Assembly (NCBI GenBank): GCA_007131435.1
Contig: SLQM01000077.1
Span: 1 to 8,549 of the forward strand
Reading direction: 5' to 3'
DNA length: 8,549 nucleotides
Origin: Syntrophomonadaceae bacterium
Lineage (GTDB): Bacteria > Bacillota > Dethiobacteria > DTU022
Shown: positions 1 to 6,097 of the stretch, in pieces
How positions within the stretch are numbered: the stretch's first letter is position 1
Layout: each line of letters starts with the position of its first letter
Translations under genes and position numbers: made by a program
Notes under the pieces: model-generated
The model's input: the letters and a program-made list of their open reading frames with translations, nothing else
Databases searched by the model: none
What the model was told of the DNA's origin: nothing

Positions 1-290
1 ACTGCCTGGGGCCGGTTTACGGGGCAGACAGACCTGAAGAAAAACTGCTGGCCGATTGTTACCACAATGCTCTGCGTTTAGCCGAGGAGAAAAAGATTGA
101 ATCGGTTGCTTTTCCTTCCATCTCCACGGGAGCTTTCGGTTATCCCATGGAAGATGCAGCGCTGGTAGCATTGAGGGCGGTAAAAGAGGCTGTTCCAACT
201 TTAGAATATGTCAGGCTGGTCCGCTTTGTCCTCTTTGACAGCGATGCCCTGGCGGTGCATCAAAAAGCAGCTGAAAAGATCTTCAGCTAA
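1..290 (+). CDS. Macro-domain protein (ADP-ribose-binding), 3' end only
   Basis: The last 95 codons of a macro-domain protein are read from base 3 to the TAA at 288-290; the start lies outside the window. The visible part holds the second half of the fold: CLGPVYG at the start corresponds to the family's 'vGPvy' strand, CYHNAL resembles the helix after it, and AFPSISTGAFGYP is the phosphate-binding loop that holds the ADP-ribose diphosphate in YmdB/MacroD-type proteins. The first ADP-ribose loop (usually with an NAAN-like motif) would lie upstream and cannot be checked, so catalytic activity cannot be judged. Family members bind or hydrolyse ADP-ribose derivatives, including O-acetyl-ADP-ribose and mono-ADP-ribosylated protein, in the cytoplasm. 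It lies 122 bp before uppP with an imperfect hairpin in the gap; no functional link to uppP is evident. Family assignment is confident; substrate is not known. Confidence 0.88.
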   Translation, partial: CLGPVYGADRPEEKLLADCYHNALRLAEEKKIESVAFPSISTGAFGYPMEDAALVALRAVKEAVPTLEYVRLVRFVLFDSDALAVHQKAAEKIFS

Positions 291-304
291 AATAAAACCT
301 AAAA

Positions 305-343
305 CCTGAAGCGGGGAAAGTTTTTTCTGCCCCTAGTTTCAGG
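305..343 (+). terminator. Imperfect stem-loop after the macro-domain gene, possible terminator
   Basis: CCTGAA at 305-310 pairs with TTCAGG at 338-343, and GGGG at 313-316 pairs with CCCC at 330-333, around a loop that contains a run of six T. It starts 14 bases after the stop codon. There is no T run after the distal arm, so it is not a textbook intrinsic terminator. It may be a weak terminator or an mRNA 3'-end structure. Confidence 0.35.
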
Positions 344-412
344 TACAGGTGCTCCCGTTTCAGATCGTATTGCAGCAGTGGATATTTCATTGGAAAGTAG
401 GTAAATTTATAA

Positions 413-1240
413 ATGCCAATTTTTGAAGCACTGATTTTTGGAATTGTCCAGGGAATCACCGAGTTTTTACCCATATCCAGCACGGCACATATTGTTATTA
501 CTGAGCTGCTATTTGGTTATAATTTCCCGGGCCTGGCCTTTGAAATCTTTTTACATATTGCATCTGTGTTCGCTGTAATTTCCTACTTCAGGCGGGAACT
601 GTGGGCTGTAATCACCGGATTTTTCAGCTATTTCGGCCATAAAACAGCTGAAAACAGGGTCCATTTCCGTTTTGGTATTTACATCATTGTAGCCACCATC
701 ATAACAGGGTTTGCCGGGCTGCTGCTGAAAAACCTGGTGGTTGATGTGATGAAGACACCGCCTTTTATCGCCGGGGCCTTGGTTGTTACAGGTACTTTTT
801 TAATCTTTATCGAGCGCTTTAAAAAGTACGGTCACCGGAAGGAAAACAAGATGCGCCTGCTGGATGCTGTGATAGTCGGCCTGGCCCAGACAGTCGCCGT
901 GCTTCCGGGAATATCACGTTCGGGCGCCACCCTGATCGCCGGTCTGTGGGTTGGCCTGGAGCGGGAAACAGCGGTGCGCTACTCTTTCCTGCTGGTTATT
1001 CCTGTTATTCTTGGTTCCACCGTGCTGGCCGTGGGAGATATATCCGGAGCCATCCTGGAAGTTGTCGGACTTGGTTCACTGGTTGTCTCTTTCCTGGCTA
1101 CCTTTATCTTCTCCCTGGTCGGGATTGTCTGGCTGATCAACTTTCTTAAAAAGGGCCGCCTGATCTATTTTGCTCTCTACTGCTACCTTGTAGCTATCCT
1201 GGTCTTTACTTTTGTAAAGGAGGTCCCCCCGACAATCTAA
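413..1240 (+). CDS. uppP: Undecaprenyl-diphosphatase UppP (BacA family)
   Basis: An integral membrane phosphatase of 275 residues, the usual family length. It dephosphorylates undecaprenyl pyrophosphate to undecaprenyl phosphate, recycling the lipid carrier for peptidoglycan and other wall polymers; extra copies give bacitracin resistance. Both family signatures are present: QGITEFLPISSTAH (residues 13-26, with Q13xxxE17 and H26) and PGISRSG (165-171, with R169), which together form the active site. Hydrophobic segments occur at about 38-58, 88-106, 118-134, 190-208, 219-242 and 250-268. The ATG at 413 follows a modest AGGT at 399-402; no better start is in frame. The motif reads SSTAH where many members have SSSGH. 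It is followed by 85 bp without a clear terminator before gatC, so read-through into the gat genes is possible. Confidence 0.95.
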   Translation: MPIFEALIFGIVQGITEFLPISSTAHIVITELLFGYNFPGLAFEIFLHIASVFAVISYFRRELWAVITGFFSYFGHKTAENRVHFRFGIYIIVATIITGFAGLLLKNLVVDVMKTPPFIAGALVVTGTFLIFIERFKKYGHRKENKMRLLDAVIVGLAQTVAVLPGISRSGATLIAGLWVGLERETAVRYSFLLVIPVILGSTVLAVGDISGAILEVVGLGSLVVSFLATFIFSLVGIVWLINFLKKGRLIYFALYCYLVAILVFTFVKEVPPTI

Positions 1241-1312
1241 AATCCGACTTTTCTCGAATTAATCCCCTTAAATGTTTTATCGGTTCAAGCTGTGAAATTT
1301 TTGTTATAAAGC

Positions 1313-1319
1313 AGGTGAT
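1313..1319 (+). promoter_or_regulatory. Ribosome binding site fixing the TTG start of gatC
   Basis: AGGTGAT at 1313-1319 is a close match to the 16S 3'-end complement and stands 6 nt before TTG at 1326. This supports TTG, rather than a later codon, as the gatC start. Confidence 0.75.
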
Positions 1320-1325
1320 CTTGAT

Positions 1326-1610
1326 TTGGAAGATATAAAAGCAGGACTGGAGAAAGCTGTCCGGGTGATGAAAATTGAAGTTGAAGCAGGCGAGCAGGAA
1401 AAATTGTCAGCAGAGCTTGACCAGTTCCTGCAGTGGTTAAAACCGATGCTTGATCTGGAAACAGAGGGAGCAGACCAGGTACTGGTGGCCCATGACCGGA
1501 TAAGTGTAGTGCGCAAAGATGAGGCCAGGCAGGCTGACCAGGCCGAACTGCAGGAAGCGGCCCCCGATTTTGCCGGCGGCTTCTACCAGGTACCGCCGAT
1601 CATTGAATGA
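1326..1610 (+). CDS. gatC: Asp-tRNA(Asn)/Glu-tRNA(Gln) amidotransferase subunit C
   Basis: GatC is the small subunit of GatCAB and wraps around the GatA-GatB interface, stabilising the complex. The 94-residue product has the usual size. The N-terminal helical part (residues 1-45) includes LSAELDQFLQWLKPMLDL, matching the family's 'f..ql..il.yve.L..ldt' pattern. The C-terminal part shows VVRKDE (62-67), equivalent to the 'lReDe' motif, and ends in FYQVPPIIE, matching the characteristic 'f.VPkvie' tail. It starts with TTG, backed by a strong ribosome binding site. It is 99 bp before gatA and shares direction with gatA and gatB, so the three are probably one transcription unit. The sequence is moderately divergent but nothing essential appears to be lost. 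Confidence 0.93.
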   Translation: MEDIKAGLEKAVRVMKIEVEAGEQEKLSAELDQFLQWLKPMLDLETEGADQVLVAHDRISVVRKDEARQADQAELQEAAPDFAGGFYQVPPIIE

Positions 1611-1612
1611 TC

Positions 1613-1628
1613 TGTCGTGGGGGCGACA
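1613..1628 (+). other. Small hairpin in the gatC-gatA spacer
   Basis: TGTCG at 1613-1617 pairs with CGACA at 1624-1628 around a six-base G-rich loop, directly after the gatC stop. No T run follows, so termination here is unlikely. It might affect mRNA stability or coupling between gatC and gatA, but five pairs can also occur by chance. Confidence 0.25.
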
Positions 1629-1709
1629 TTCAAAGTAATAGCTGTGAGAAAGCGATTTTGACCCGGATTCCAAGATCATAAAGCTGCCTGAGAAGATGGG
1701 AGGATAACA

Positions 1710-3152
1710 GTGGACTTAAGAGGTAAGCCTGTCCGAAAGATGGTGGAAGCAGTATCAAGTAAAGAGGTTAGCGCATACCAGTTGATTGAAAAAACCCTGG
1801 AAAACTGTGCCCTGGTCAATGAGGCGCTAAATATATTTTCCGTCATCGCGGGAGTTGATGCCCTCGAGCAGGCCCGGGCTATTGATAAAAGGCTTGAAGT
1901 GGGGGAAAATCTTCCCCTGGCCGGGATCCCGGTGGCAGTAAAGGATGACATTTTCTACGGAGTTTTACCGACAGGCCTGGGATCTGCGGCTTTTAAAGAA
2001 TTTATTCCCCCCTACACGGCAACAGCCGTGGAGCGGCTAATGGATGCCGGCGCAATAGTAATCGGCAAGACTAACATTGGCGACATGGGCCTTGGGTCAT
2101 CAACAGTTTCTTCGCCTAACGGGCCGACTGTCAACCCCTGGGATGCCGGATATGCTGCCGGGAGCGCAGGGGCGGCCGCGGTGATCACCGGCCTCTGCAT
2201 GCTGGCCCTGGAGAGCGATACCGGCGGGGCGCTGCGCCAGGGGGCCTCGCACTGCGGTGTAGCAGGACTGCGCCCTGGCATGGGCAGGGTTTCCCGTTAC
2301 GGATTAAATGCTGATAGCAGTTCTTTCGCCCAGGTTGGTGTAACGGCGTTAAGCGGCGATGATATTTTATGCGCCCTGGAGGTAATATCCGGCCCCGACG
2401 GGCGGGATGCATCCCTGGCAGCAGAAGATAAATGGGCGGCAGGCGGCAGGGTCGCGCCCGATCTGCAGTCAGAGAGCCTTACAATTGGTTACCCTGCTGC
2501 AGCTTTTGACCTTCCCGAACCGGAGATAAGAGAAGTGTATGAAAAGGCCCGCGAGCGCTACCAGGCCGGGGGTTACCGGTTGACGGAGATTGATCTTGGC
2601 CTGCTGCCAGAAGCGCTAAGGGCTTACTACGTGATCTGCCTCGCCGAGACTTCATCGAATCATGCCCGCTTTGACGGCATCCGCTTTGGCCGGGCCGCGG
2701 AAGCTGGCGACCTGGAAGAGCTTTATGCAAAATCGCGCAGGCTTACACTTGGCCCGGAAGCGCGCCGCCGTTCCATCTTCGGTACCTATATCCTGGGCAA
2801 GGGGCACTATGACCGTTATTACCGCCAGGCTCTTAAGATTTGGAACCTGGTGCGCCGCGAATTTAACAGGGTTCTTAAAGAGTGCGACCTGTTGATGCTG
2901 CCGGTGGTAAAAGCAGCCCCTGTTAGGCTGGATGAAGAGGCTAACTTCCTTGAAAACTGGGGGGCTGATCTTTTTACCGCTCCTGTGAGCATGGCCGGGC
3001 TGCCTGCGATAAGCCTGCCCGCCGGCCAGGTCGGAAAAATGCCCGTTGGCCTGCAGCTGGTCGGCCGCCCTTTCAGCGAAAAACTGCTTACTGCAGTTTG
3101 CGACCGCCTGGCCCCTGAAAATAAGCTTTTCCCGCACCGGGGGCCAAGCTAA
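1710..3152 (+). CDS. gatA: GatA-like amidase subunit with the catalytic nucleophile Ser replaced by Ala (probable pseudoenzyme)
   Basis: GatA normally hydrolyses glutamine and sends the ammonia to GatB. This 480-residue product is full-length for GatA and co-linear with the family. GIPVAVKDD (72-80) carries the catalytic Lys, K78. SDTGG (169-173) is intact, but the next residue, the family's nucleophilic Ser, is Ala174 (codon GCG at 2229-2231): DTGGALRQ instead of DTGGSIRQ. The loop normally reading PGGSSGGSAAAV is AAGSAGAAAV (149-158), two residues shorter, leaving at most Ser152 as a cis-Ser. The substrate-side region is well kept: AETSSNHARFDGIRFG (312-327), RRRSIFGTY (352-360), ADLFTAPVSMAGLPAIS (419-435) and PVGLQLVG (445-452). 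The GTG start at 1710 follows GGGAGGAT at 1698-1705. The frame is open throughout, so this is not a decayed gene. Position between gatC and gatB argues for a role in GatCAB. Loss of glutaminase activity is inferred from the missing nucleophile. Confidence 0.9.
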   Translation: MDLRGKPVRKMVEAVSSKEVSAYQLIEKTLENCALVNEALNIFSVIAGVDALEQARAIDKRLEVGENLPLAGIPVAVKDDIFYGVLPTGLGSAAFKEFIPPYTATAVERLMDAGAIVIGKTNIGDMGLGSSTVSSPNGPTVNPWDAGYAAGSAGAAAVITGLCMLALESDTGGALRQGASHCGVAGLRPGMGRVSRYGLNADSSSFAQVGVTALSGDDILCALEVISGPDGRDASLAAEDKWAAGGRVAPDLQSESLTIGYPAAAFDLPEPEIREVYEKARERYQAGGYRLTEIDLGLLPEALRAYYVICLAETSSNHARFDGIRFGRAAEAGDLEELYAKSRRLTLGPEARRRSIFGTYILGKGHYDRYYRQALKIWNLVRREFNRVLKECDLLMLPVVKAAPVRLDEEANFLENWGADLFTAPVSMAGLPAISLPAGQVGKMPVGLQLVGRPFSEKLLTAVCDRLAPENKLFPHRGPS

Positions 3153-3184
3153 AAGAGACTAAGCTGAAAGAGAGGACTGGAATT

Positions 3185-4618
3185 ATGGAATACGAAGTTA
3201 TAATCGGCCTGGAGGTCCATGTTGAACTGCATACTGAAAGCAAACTCTTCTGTTCCTGCCCAAACCGCTTTGTCCAGGAACCGAATATAAATACCTGCCC
3301 GGTCTGCCTCGGCTTCCCGGGGGCCATGCCCCAGATGAATGAAGAAGCGGTAGAGCAGGCGCTTAAAGCTTCCCTTGCCCTGAACTGCGAGATAGCGCTT
3401 ACAAGCTACTTTGACCGGAAAAATTACTTCTACCCTGATATGCCGAAGGGCTACCAGATATCGCAGTATTTTGTGCCCATCGGCAGCAGGGGGTCCCTGT
3501 TAATTGAAGATGACCTGGGCAGTGAAAAACAGGTGCGCATCGGGCGTGTCCACATGGAAGAGGATGCCGGCAAGCTGGTGCACAGTATCAGCGGGGAAGG
3601 GTCGATGGTCGATTATAACCGGGCCGGGGTTCCGCTGGTTGAAATAGTGACCGAGCCGAACCTGCGCTCCCCGGGTGAGTCGCGGCGCTACCTTGAACAG
3701 CTGAAAAGCATCCTCCAGTACGCAGGGGTTTCAGACTGCAAGATGGAGGAAGGCAGCCTGCGCTGCGATGCCAATATTTCGCTGCGCCCGGCGGGTACAG
3801 AAACCTTCGGCAGTAAGACTGAGTTGAAAAACATGAATTCCTTTAAAGCGGTGGAAAAATCGCTTGAATATGAAATAGACCGCCAGAAGAAAATTTTGGA
3901 CAGCGGTCAAGAGGTGATCTCGCAAACCCTGCGCTGGGAAGAAGACAGGCAGGAGACCATAATGATGCGCGGCAAGCTGGAAGCGCACGATTACCGCTGT
4001 TTTACCGATCCCGAGCTGGCGCCGATTAAACTGGGCGCTGAAAAGGTTGAGGAGGCCCGGGCAGCGCTGCCCGAGATGGCTGATGCAAAGGCGGCCCGCT
4101 ACGGGCGCGACTACGGGCTGCCGCCCTACGATGCCGGGGTGCTGACCGCCAGCCGTGCGCTTGCAGACTATTTTGAAGCCTGCCTGGCCATATATGATAA
4201 CCCGAAAGTGGTCAGCAACTGGGTGATGGGTGAGCTGACAGCCTGCCTGAATGAAGAGGGGCAGGAGATCGAAACCTGTGCCTTCGGGCCGGAAAAGATG
4301 GCCGAACTGCTGAAGATGATCGAGGAACAGGTAATCAGCGGCAAAATTGCCAAGGAAGTGTTGGTGAAATCGTTCCGGGGCGGTAAAACTCCGCGACAGG
4401 TTGTGGAAGAGGAAGGGCTGCTGCAGATATCCGATCACGGCGAACTCGAAGCGGTGGTGGAAAAGGTCTTGGCCGAAAACCCGGATAGCGTTGAAAAGTA
4501 CCGGGCCGGCGCAACGAAGGTGATTGGCTTCCTGGTTGGCCAGGTGATGAAAGAAACGAAGGGTAAGGCTAACCCGCAGCTGGTAAATGAGCTGCTGGTG
4601 AAGAAAATTGACGGGTGA
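3185..4618 (+). CDS. gatB: Asp-tRNA(Asn)/Glu-tRNA(Gln) amidotransferase subunit B
   Basis: GatB binds the misacylated tRNA, activates the Glu or Asp side chain with ATP, and transfers ammonia to it. The product is 477 residues, the usual length. The N-terminal cradle domain has GLEVHVELHT (8-17) and the zinc site C23-x-C25 ... C38-x2-C41, then FDRKNYFYPDMPKGYQISQ, HMEEDAGKL, VDYNRAGVPLVEIVTEP and MEEGSLRCDANISLRP, all strongly conserved. The C-terminal part is the helical and YqeY-like tRNA-binding region, ending GFLVGQVMKETKGKANPQL. A segment usually reading like YRYFPEPDL is YRCFTDPEL (270-278). The ATG at 3185 follows AGAGGA at 3171-3176 and lies 32 bp after gatA. A strong intrinsic terminator follows. 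GatB with this intact core should still activate tRNA, whatever supplies the ammonia. Confidence 0.96.
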   Translation: MEYEVIIGLEVHVELHTESKLFCSCPNRFVQEPNINTCPVCLGFPGAMPQMNEEAVEQALKASLALNCEIALTSYFDRKNYFYPDMPKGYQISQYFVPIGSRGSLLIEDDLGSEKQVRIGRVHMEEDAGKLVHSISGEGSMVDYNRAGVPLVEIVTEPNLRSPGESRRYLEQLKSILQYAGVSDCKMEEGSLRCDANISLRPAGTETFGSKTELKNMNSFKAVEKSLEYEIDRQKKILDSGQEVISQTLRWEEDRQETIMMRGKLEAHDYRCFTDPELAPIKLGAEKVEEARAALPEMADAKAARYGRDYGLPPYDAGVLTASRALADYFEACLAIYDNPKVVSNWVMGELTACLNEEGQEIETCAFGPEKMAELLKMIEEQVISGKIAKEVLVKSFRGGKTPRQVVEEEGLLQISDHGELEAVVEKVLAENPDSVEKYRAGATKVIGFLVGQVMKETKGKANPQLVNELLVKKIDG

Positions 4619-4645
4619 TCTCTACTGGGAGATTCTAAAATAATT

Positions 4646-4684
4646 AAAGAGCCCCGGGGTTGACCTTTGGATGGGGCTCTTTTT
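4646..4684 (+). terminator. Intrinsic terminator of the gat genes, probably bidirectional
   Basis: AAAGAGCCCC (4646-4655) pairs perfectly with GGGGCTCTTT (4673-4682) around a 17-base loop, and the distal arm runs into TTTTT. It starts 28 bases after the gatB stop. On the other strand the same stem is followed by TTTAATTATTTT, so it can also stop transcripts coming from convergent serC. Confidence 0.92.
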
Positions 4685-4703
4685 ATAAGACGGTAACTTG
4701 CTT

Positions 4704-4732
4704 TTGCTTAAGAGAACGAAGAACTTTAGCAA
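4704..4732 (-). other. Second stem-loop between gatB and serC
   Basis: TTGCTTAAG (4704-4712) and CTTTAGCAA (4724-4732) are inverted with one mismatch around an 11-base loop. It lies just past the serC stop on the serC side of the main terminator. No T run follows on either strand, so it is more likely a 3'-end mRNA structure of serC than an independent terminator. Confidence 0.35.
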
Positions 4733-4757
4733 CATAATTTACTCTTTAAATAAAAAC

Positions 4758-5888
4758 CTACTTGTCGCTTTCTATTACCCTGCCGTATGCCCACTCCAGC
4801 CACTGAAGGGCTGTTTGAAGGTCTTCTGCTTCAACCGTGGCCCCGCACCAGAGTCGTAAACCGCCCGGGGCATCGCGGTAAGAAGCTATGTCGAAGGCCG
4901 CTTCCTCGGCTTCAAGCAGTTTAACCATTTTCTTCAGTTGATCGGCTTCAAGGTTAACAGTTAAGCAGACGCTGGTGTTGGACCTGATTGCCGGGTCGGC
5001 TGCCAGGAAATCTATCCAAGCGTGCTCTCTAACAAAATTTTCTATAACCTGCAGGTTTTTCTCACTGCGTGCGATTAGCGCTTCAAGTCCGCCAATTTTT
5101 TCTGCCCACTGCAGGGCGTAAAGGTAATCCTCGTTGCAGAGCATGGAGGGGGTATTGATAGTTGAACCTTCGAAGATCTCAGTCATCAACTTGTCACCCT
5201 TTTTGAGCCGAAAAATTTTGGGCAGCGGCCACGATGGGCTGTAGCTTTCAATTCTCTGCACGGCGCGGGGAGATAGGATCAGCACTCCATGCGCCGCTTC
5301 CCCGCCCAGCACTTTCTGCCAGGAGAAGGTGGCAGCGTCTATTTTCTGCCAGGGTATATCCATGGCAAAAACGGCTGAGGTGGCATCACAGAGGGTCAGT
5401 CCCTGGCGGTCGGAAGGGATGAAATCGCCACCTGGCAGCTTAACCCCGCTGGTTGTACCGTTCCAGGTAAAGACAACATCGTGGTCGAAATTAACTTTCG
5501 TAAGGTCAGGCAGCTGGCCGTAATCGGCGCTGTGCAGGTTAACATCTTTTAGCATCAGCTGCTTTGTTATATCATCAGCCCAGGTTTTTCCGAAGGATTC
5601 AAAGTAGATTACTTCCACCGGGCGTTCGCCCAGCAGGTTCCACATGGCCATTTCAAAGGCGCCAGTATCGGAAGCAGGGACAATACCCAGCAGGTAATCG
5701 TCGGGAAGCTTTAGCATGGTTTTTGTTTTATCAATAGCCTCTTTCAGCCTGGCTTTGCCGATTGCGCTGCGGTGCGAACGGCCCAGCGGCGCGCTCTTCA
5801 GGATTTCAGTATCGTAGCCCGGGTACTTGGCGCAGGGTCCGGAAGAGAAGAAGGGGCGGGCCGGCTTTTTTTCTGGTTTGGGGATCAT
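4758..5888 (-). CDS. serC: Phosphoserine aminotransferase, Methanosarcina/alphaproteobacterial type
   Basis: A PLP-dependent class-V aminotransferase of 376 residues that converts 3-phosphohydroxypyruvate and glutamate to phosphoserine and 2-oxoglutarate, the second step of serine synthesis; the reverse-type activity also serves vitamin B6 synthesis in some bacteria. The sequence matches the serC_2 subgroup known from Methanosarcina and alphaproteobacteria: FFSSGPCAKYPGY (13-25), LGRSHRS (35-41), GIVPASDTGAFEMA (68-81), FTWNGTTSGVK (140-150), CDATSAVFAMD (167-177, D168 being the expected PLP-ring Asp), and FSWQKVLGGEAAHG (188-201, K192 being the expected Schiff-base Lys). TINTPSML and RSNTSVCLT follow. 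The ATG at 5886-5888 has GGAGG at 5896-5900 with a 7-nt spacer. It is monocistronic here, with its own promoter, and no serA is adjacent. The subgroup is unlike the more common Bacillota SerC, which may point to transfer, though that needs a tree. Confidence 0.95.
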   Translation of the reverse strand: MIPKPEKKPARPFFSSGPCAKYPGYDTEILKSAPLGRSHRSAIGKARLKEAIDKTKTMLKLPDDYLLGIVPASDTGAFEMAMWNLLGERPVEVIYFESFGKTWADDITKQLMLKDVNLHSADYGQLPDLTKVNFDHDVVFTWNGTTSGVKLPGGDFIPSDRQGLTLCDATSAVFAMDIPWQKIDAATFSWQKVLGGEAAHGVLILSPRAVQRIESYSPSWPLPKIFRLKKGDKLMTEIFEGSTINTPSMLCNEDYLYALQWAEKIGGLEALIARSEKNLQVIENFVREHAWIDFLAADPAIRSNTSVCLTVNLEADQLKKMVKLLEAEEAAFDIASYRDAPGGLRLWCGATVEAEDLQTALQWLEWAYGRVIESDK

Positions 5889-5908
5889 AATCTAACCTCC
5901 GTTTATTT

Positions 5909-5956
5909 GCTGTTTACATTCAAATCATATATTAGGGTTACAGATAAGTAAACAGC
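5909..5956. repeat. Perfect 9-bp inverted repeat bracketing the serC promoter
   Basis: GCTGTTTAC at 5909-5917 and GTAAACAGC at 5948-5956 are exact reverse complements, 30 bp apart. In the serC direction one arm overlaps the -35 element and the other covers about +1 to +9 of the predicted transcript. The layout suits a pair of repressor half-sites or a looped operator; no regulator can be named. Confidence 0.5.
5924..5952 (-). promoter_or_regulatory. Predicted sigma-A-type promoter of serC
   Basis: Reading the minus strand, TTTACT (5947-5952) and TATGAT (5924-5929) are separated by exactly 17 bp, matching 4/6 and 5/6 of the consensus. Transcription would start near 5917, giving a leader of about 29 nt that ends at the serC ribosome binding site. 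Confidence 0.7.
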
Positions 5957-5978
5957 TCTAGACAAAAAACAGTTAGCT

Positions 5979-6029
5979 CGCAGCAAGGGGGATGGCGCAG
6001 CAAGGCTGTTGCATGGTGCTGTTGCATGG
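5979..6029. repeat. Short direct repeats in the serC-znuA spacer
   Basis: Two sets of close direct repeats adjoin. CGCAGCAAGG occurs at 5979-5988 and 5996-6005 (period 17), and GCTGTTGCATGG occurs at 6005-6016 and 6018-6029 (period 13). The second copy of the first repeat runs into the first copy of the second, and GCAGCA (5997-6002) can pair with TGTTGC (6007-6012). They lie immediately left of the large hairpin. Confidence 0.6.
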
Positions 6030-6097
6030 GGACGGGGTACTTGCTACATCTTATCCTGGCTCGAATATAGTAGCAGCGTAGCAATTACCCTATCCCC
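6028..6097. repeat. Long imperfect inverted repeat (20-bp arms, 30-base loop)
   Basis: The left arm GGGGACGGGGTACTTGCTAC (6028-6047) pairs with the right arm GTAGCAATTACCCTATCCCC (6078-6097): 17 Watson-Crick pairs, one G-U pair and two mismatches. It lies upstream of both divergent promoters, so neither predicted transcript includes it. This suggests a DNA element, such as an intergenic REP/MITE-like repeat, or an independent small RNA. GTAGCA also occurs at 6070-6075 in the loop as a direct copy of the start of the right arm. Confidence 0.65.

Noticed and set aside
1216..1224. AAAGGAGGT, a perfect ribosome-binding-like sequence near the end of uppP
   Set aside because: No start codon lies at suitable distance downstream; it encodes conserved-phase UppP residues and is probably coincidental.
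1302..1310. TGTTATAAA as an extended -10 promoter for gatC
   Set aside because: The start point would fall on or after the ribosome binding site at 1313-1319, leaving no usable leader; the -35 position is also poor.
1613..1628. Terminator between gatC and gatA
   Set aside because: The stem is only five pairs and no T run follows; the genes are expected to be co-transcribed.
2652..3137. 161-codon open frame on the minus strand inside gatA
   Set aside because: Shadow of GatA coding sequence; no family features, no convincing ribosome binding site.
1710..3152. gatA as a frameshifted or decaying pseudogene
   Set aside because: The frame is open over the full family length, with conserved C-terminal blocks; only active-site positions are altered.
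3731..4438. 235-codon open frame on the minus strand inside gatB
   Set aside because: It is antisense to a fully conserved GatB and reads as low-complexity shadow peptide with no recognisable family.
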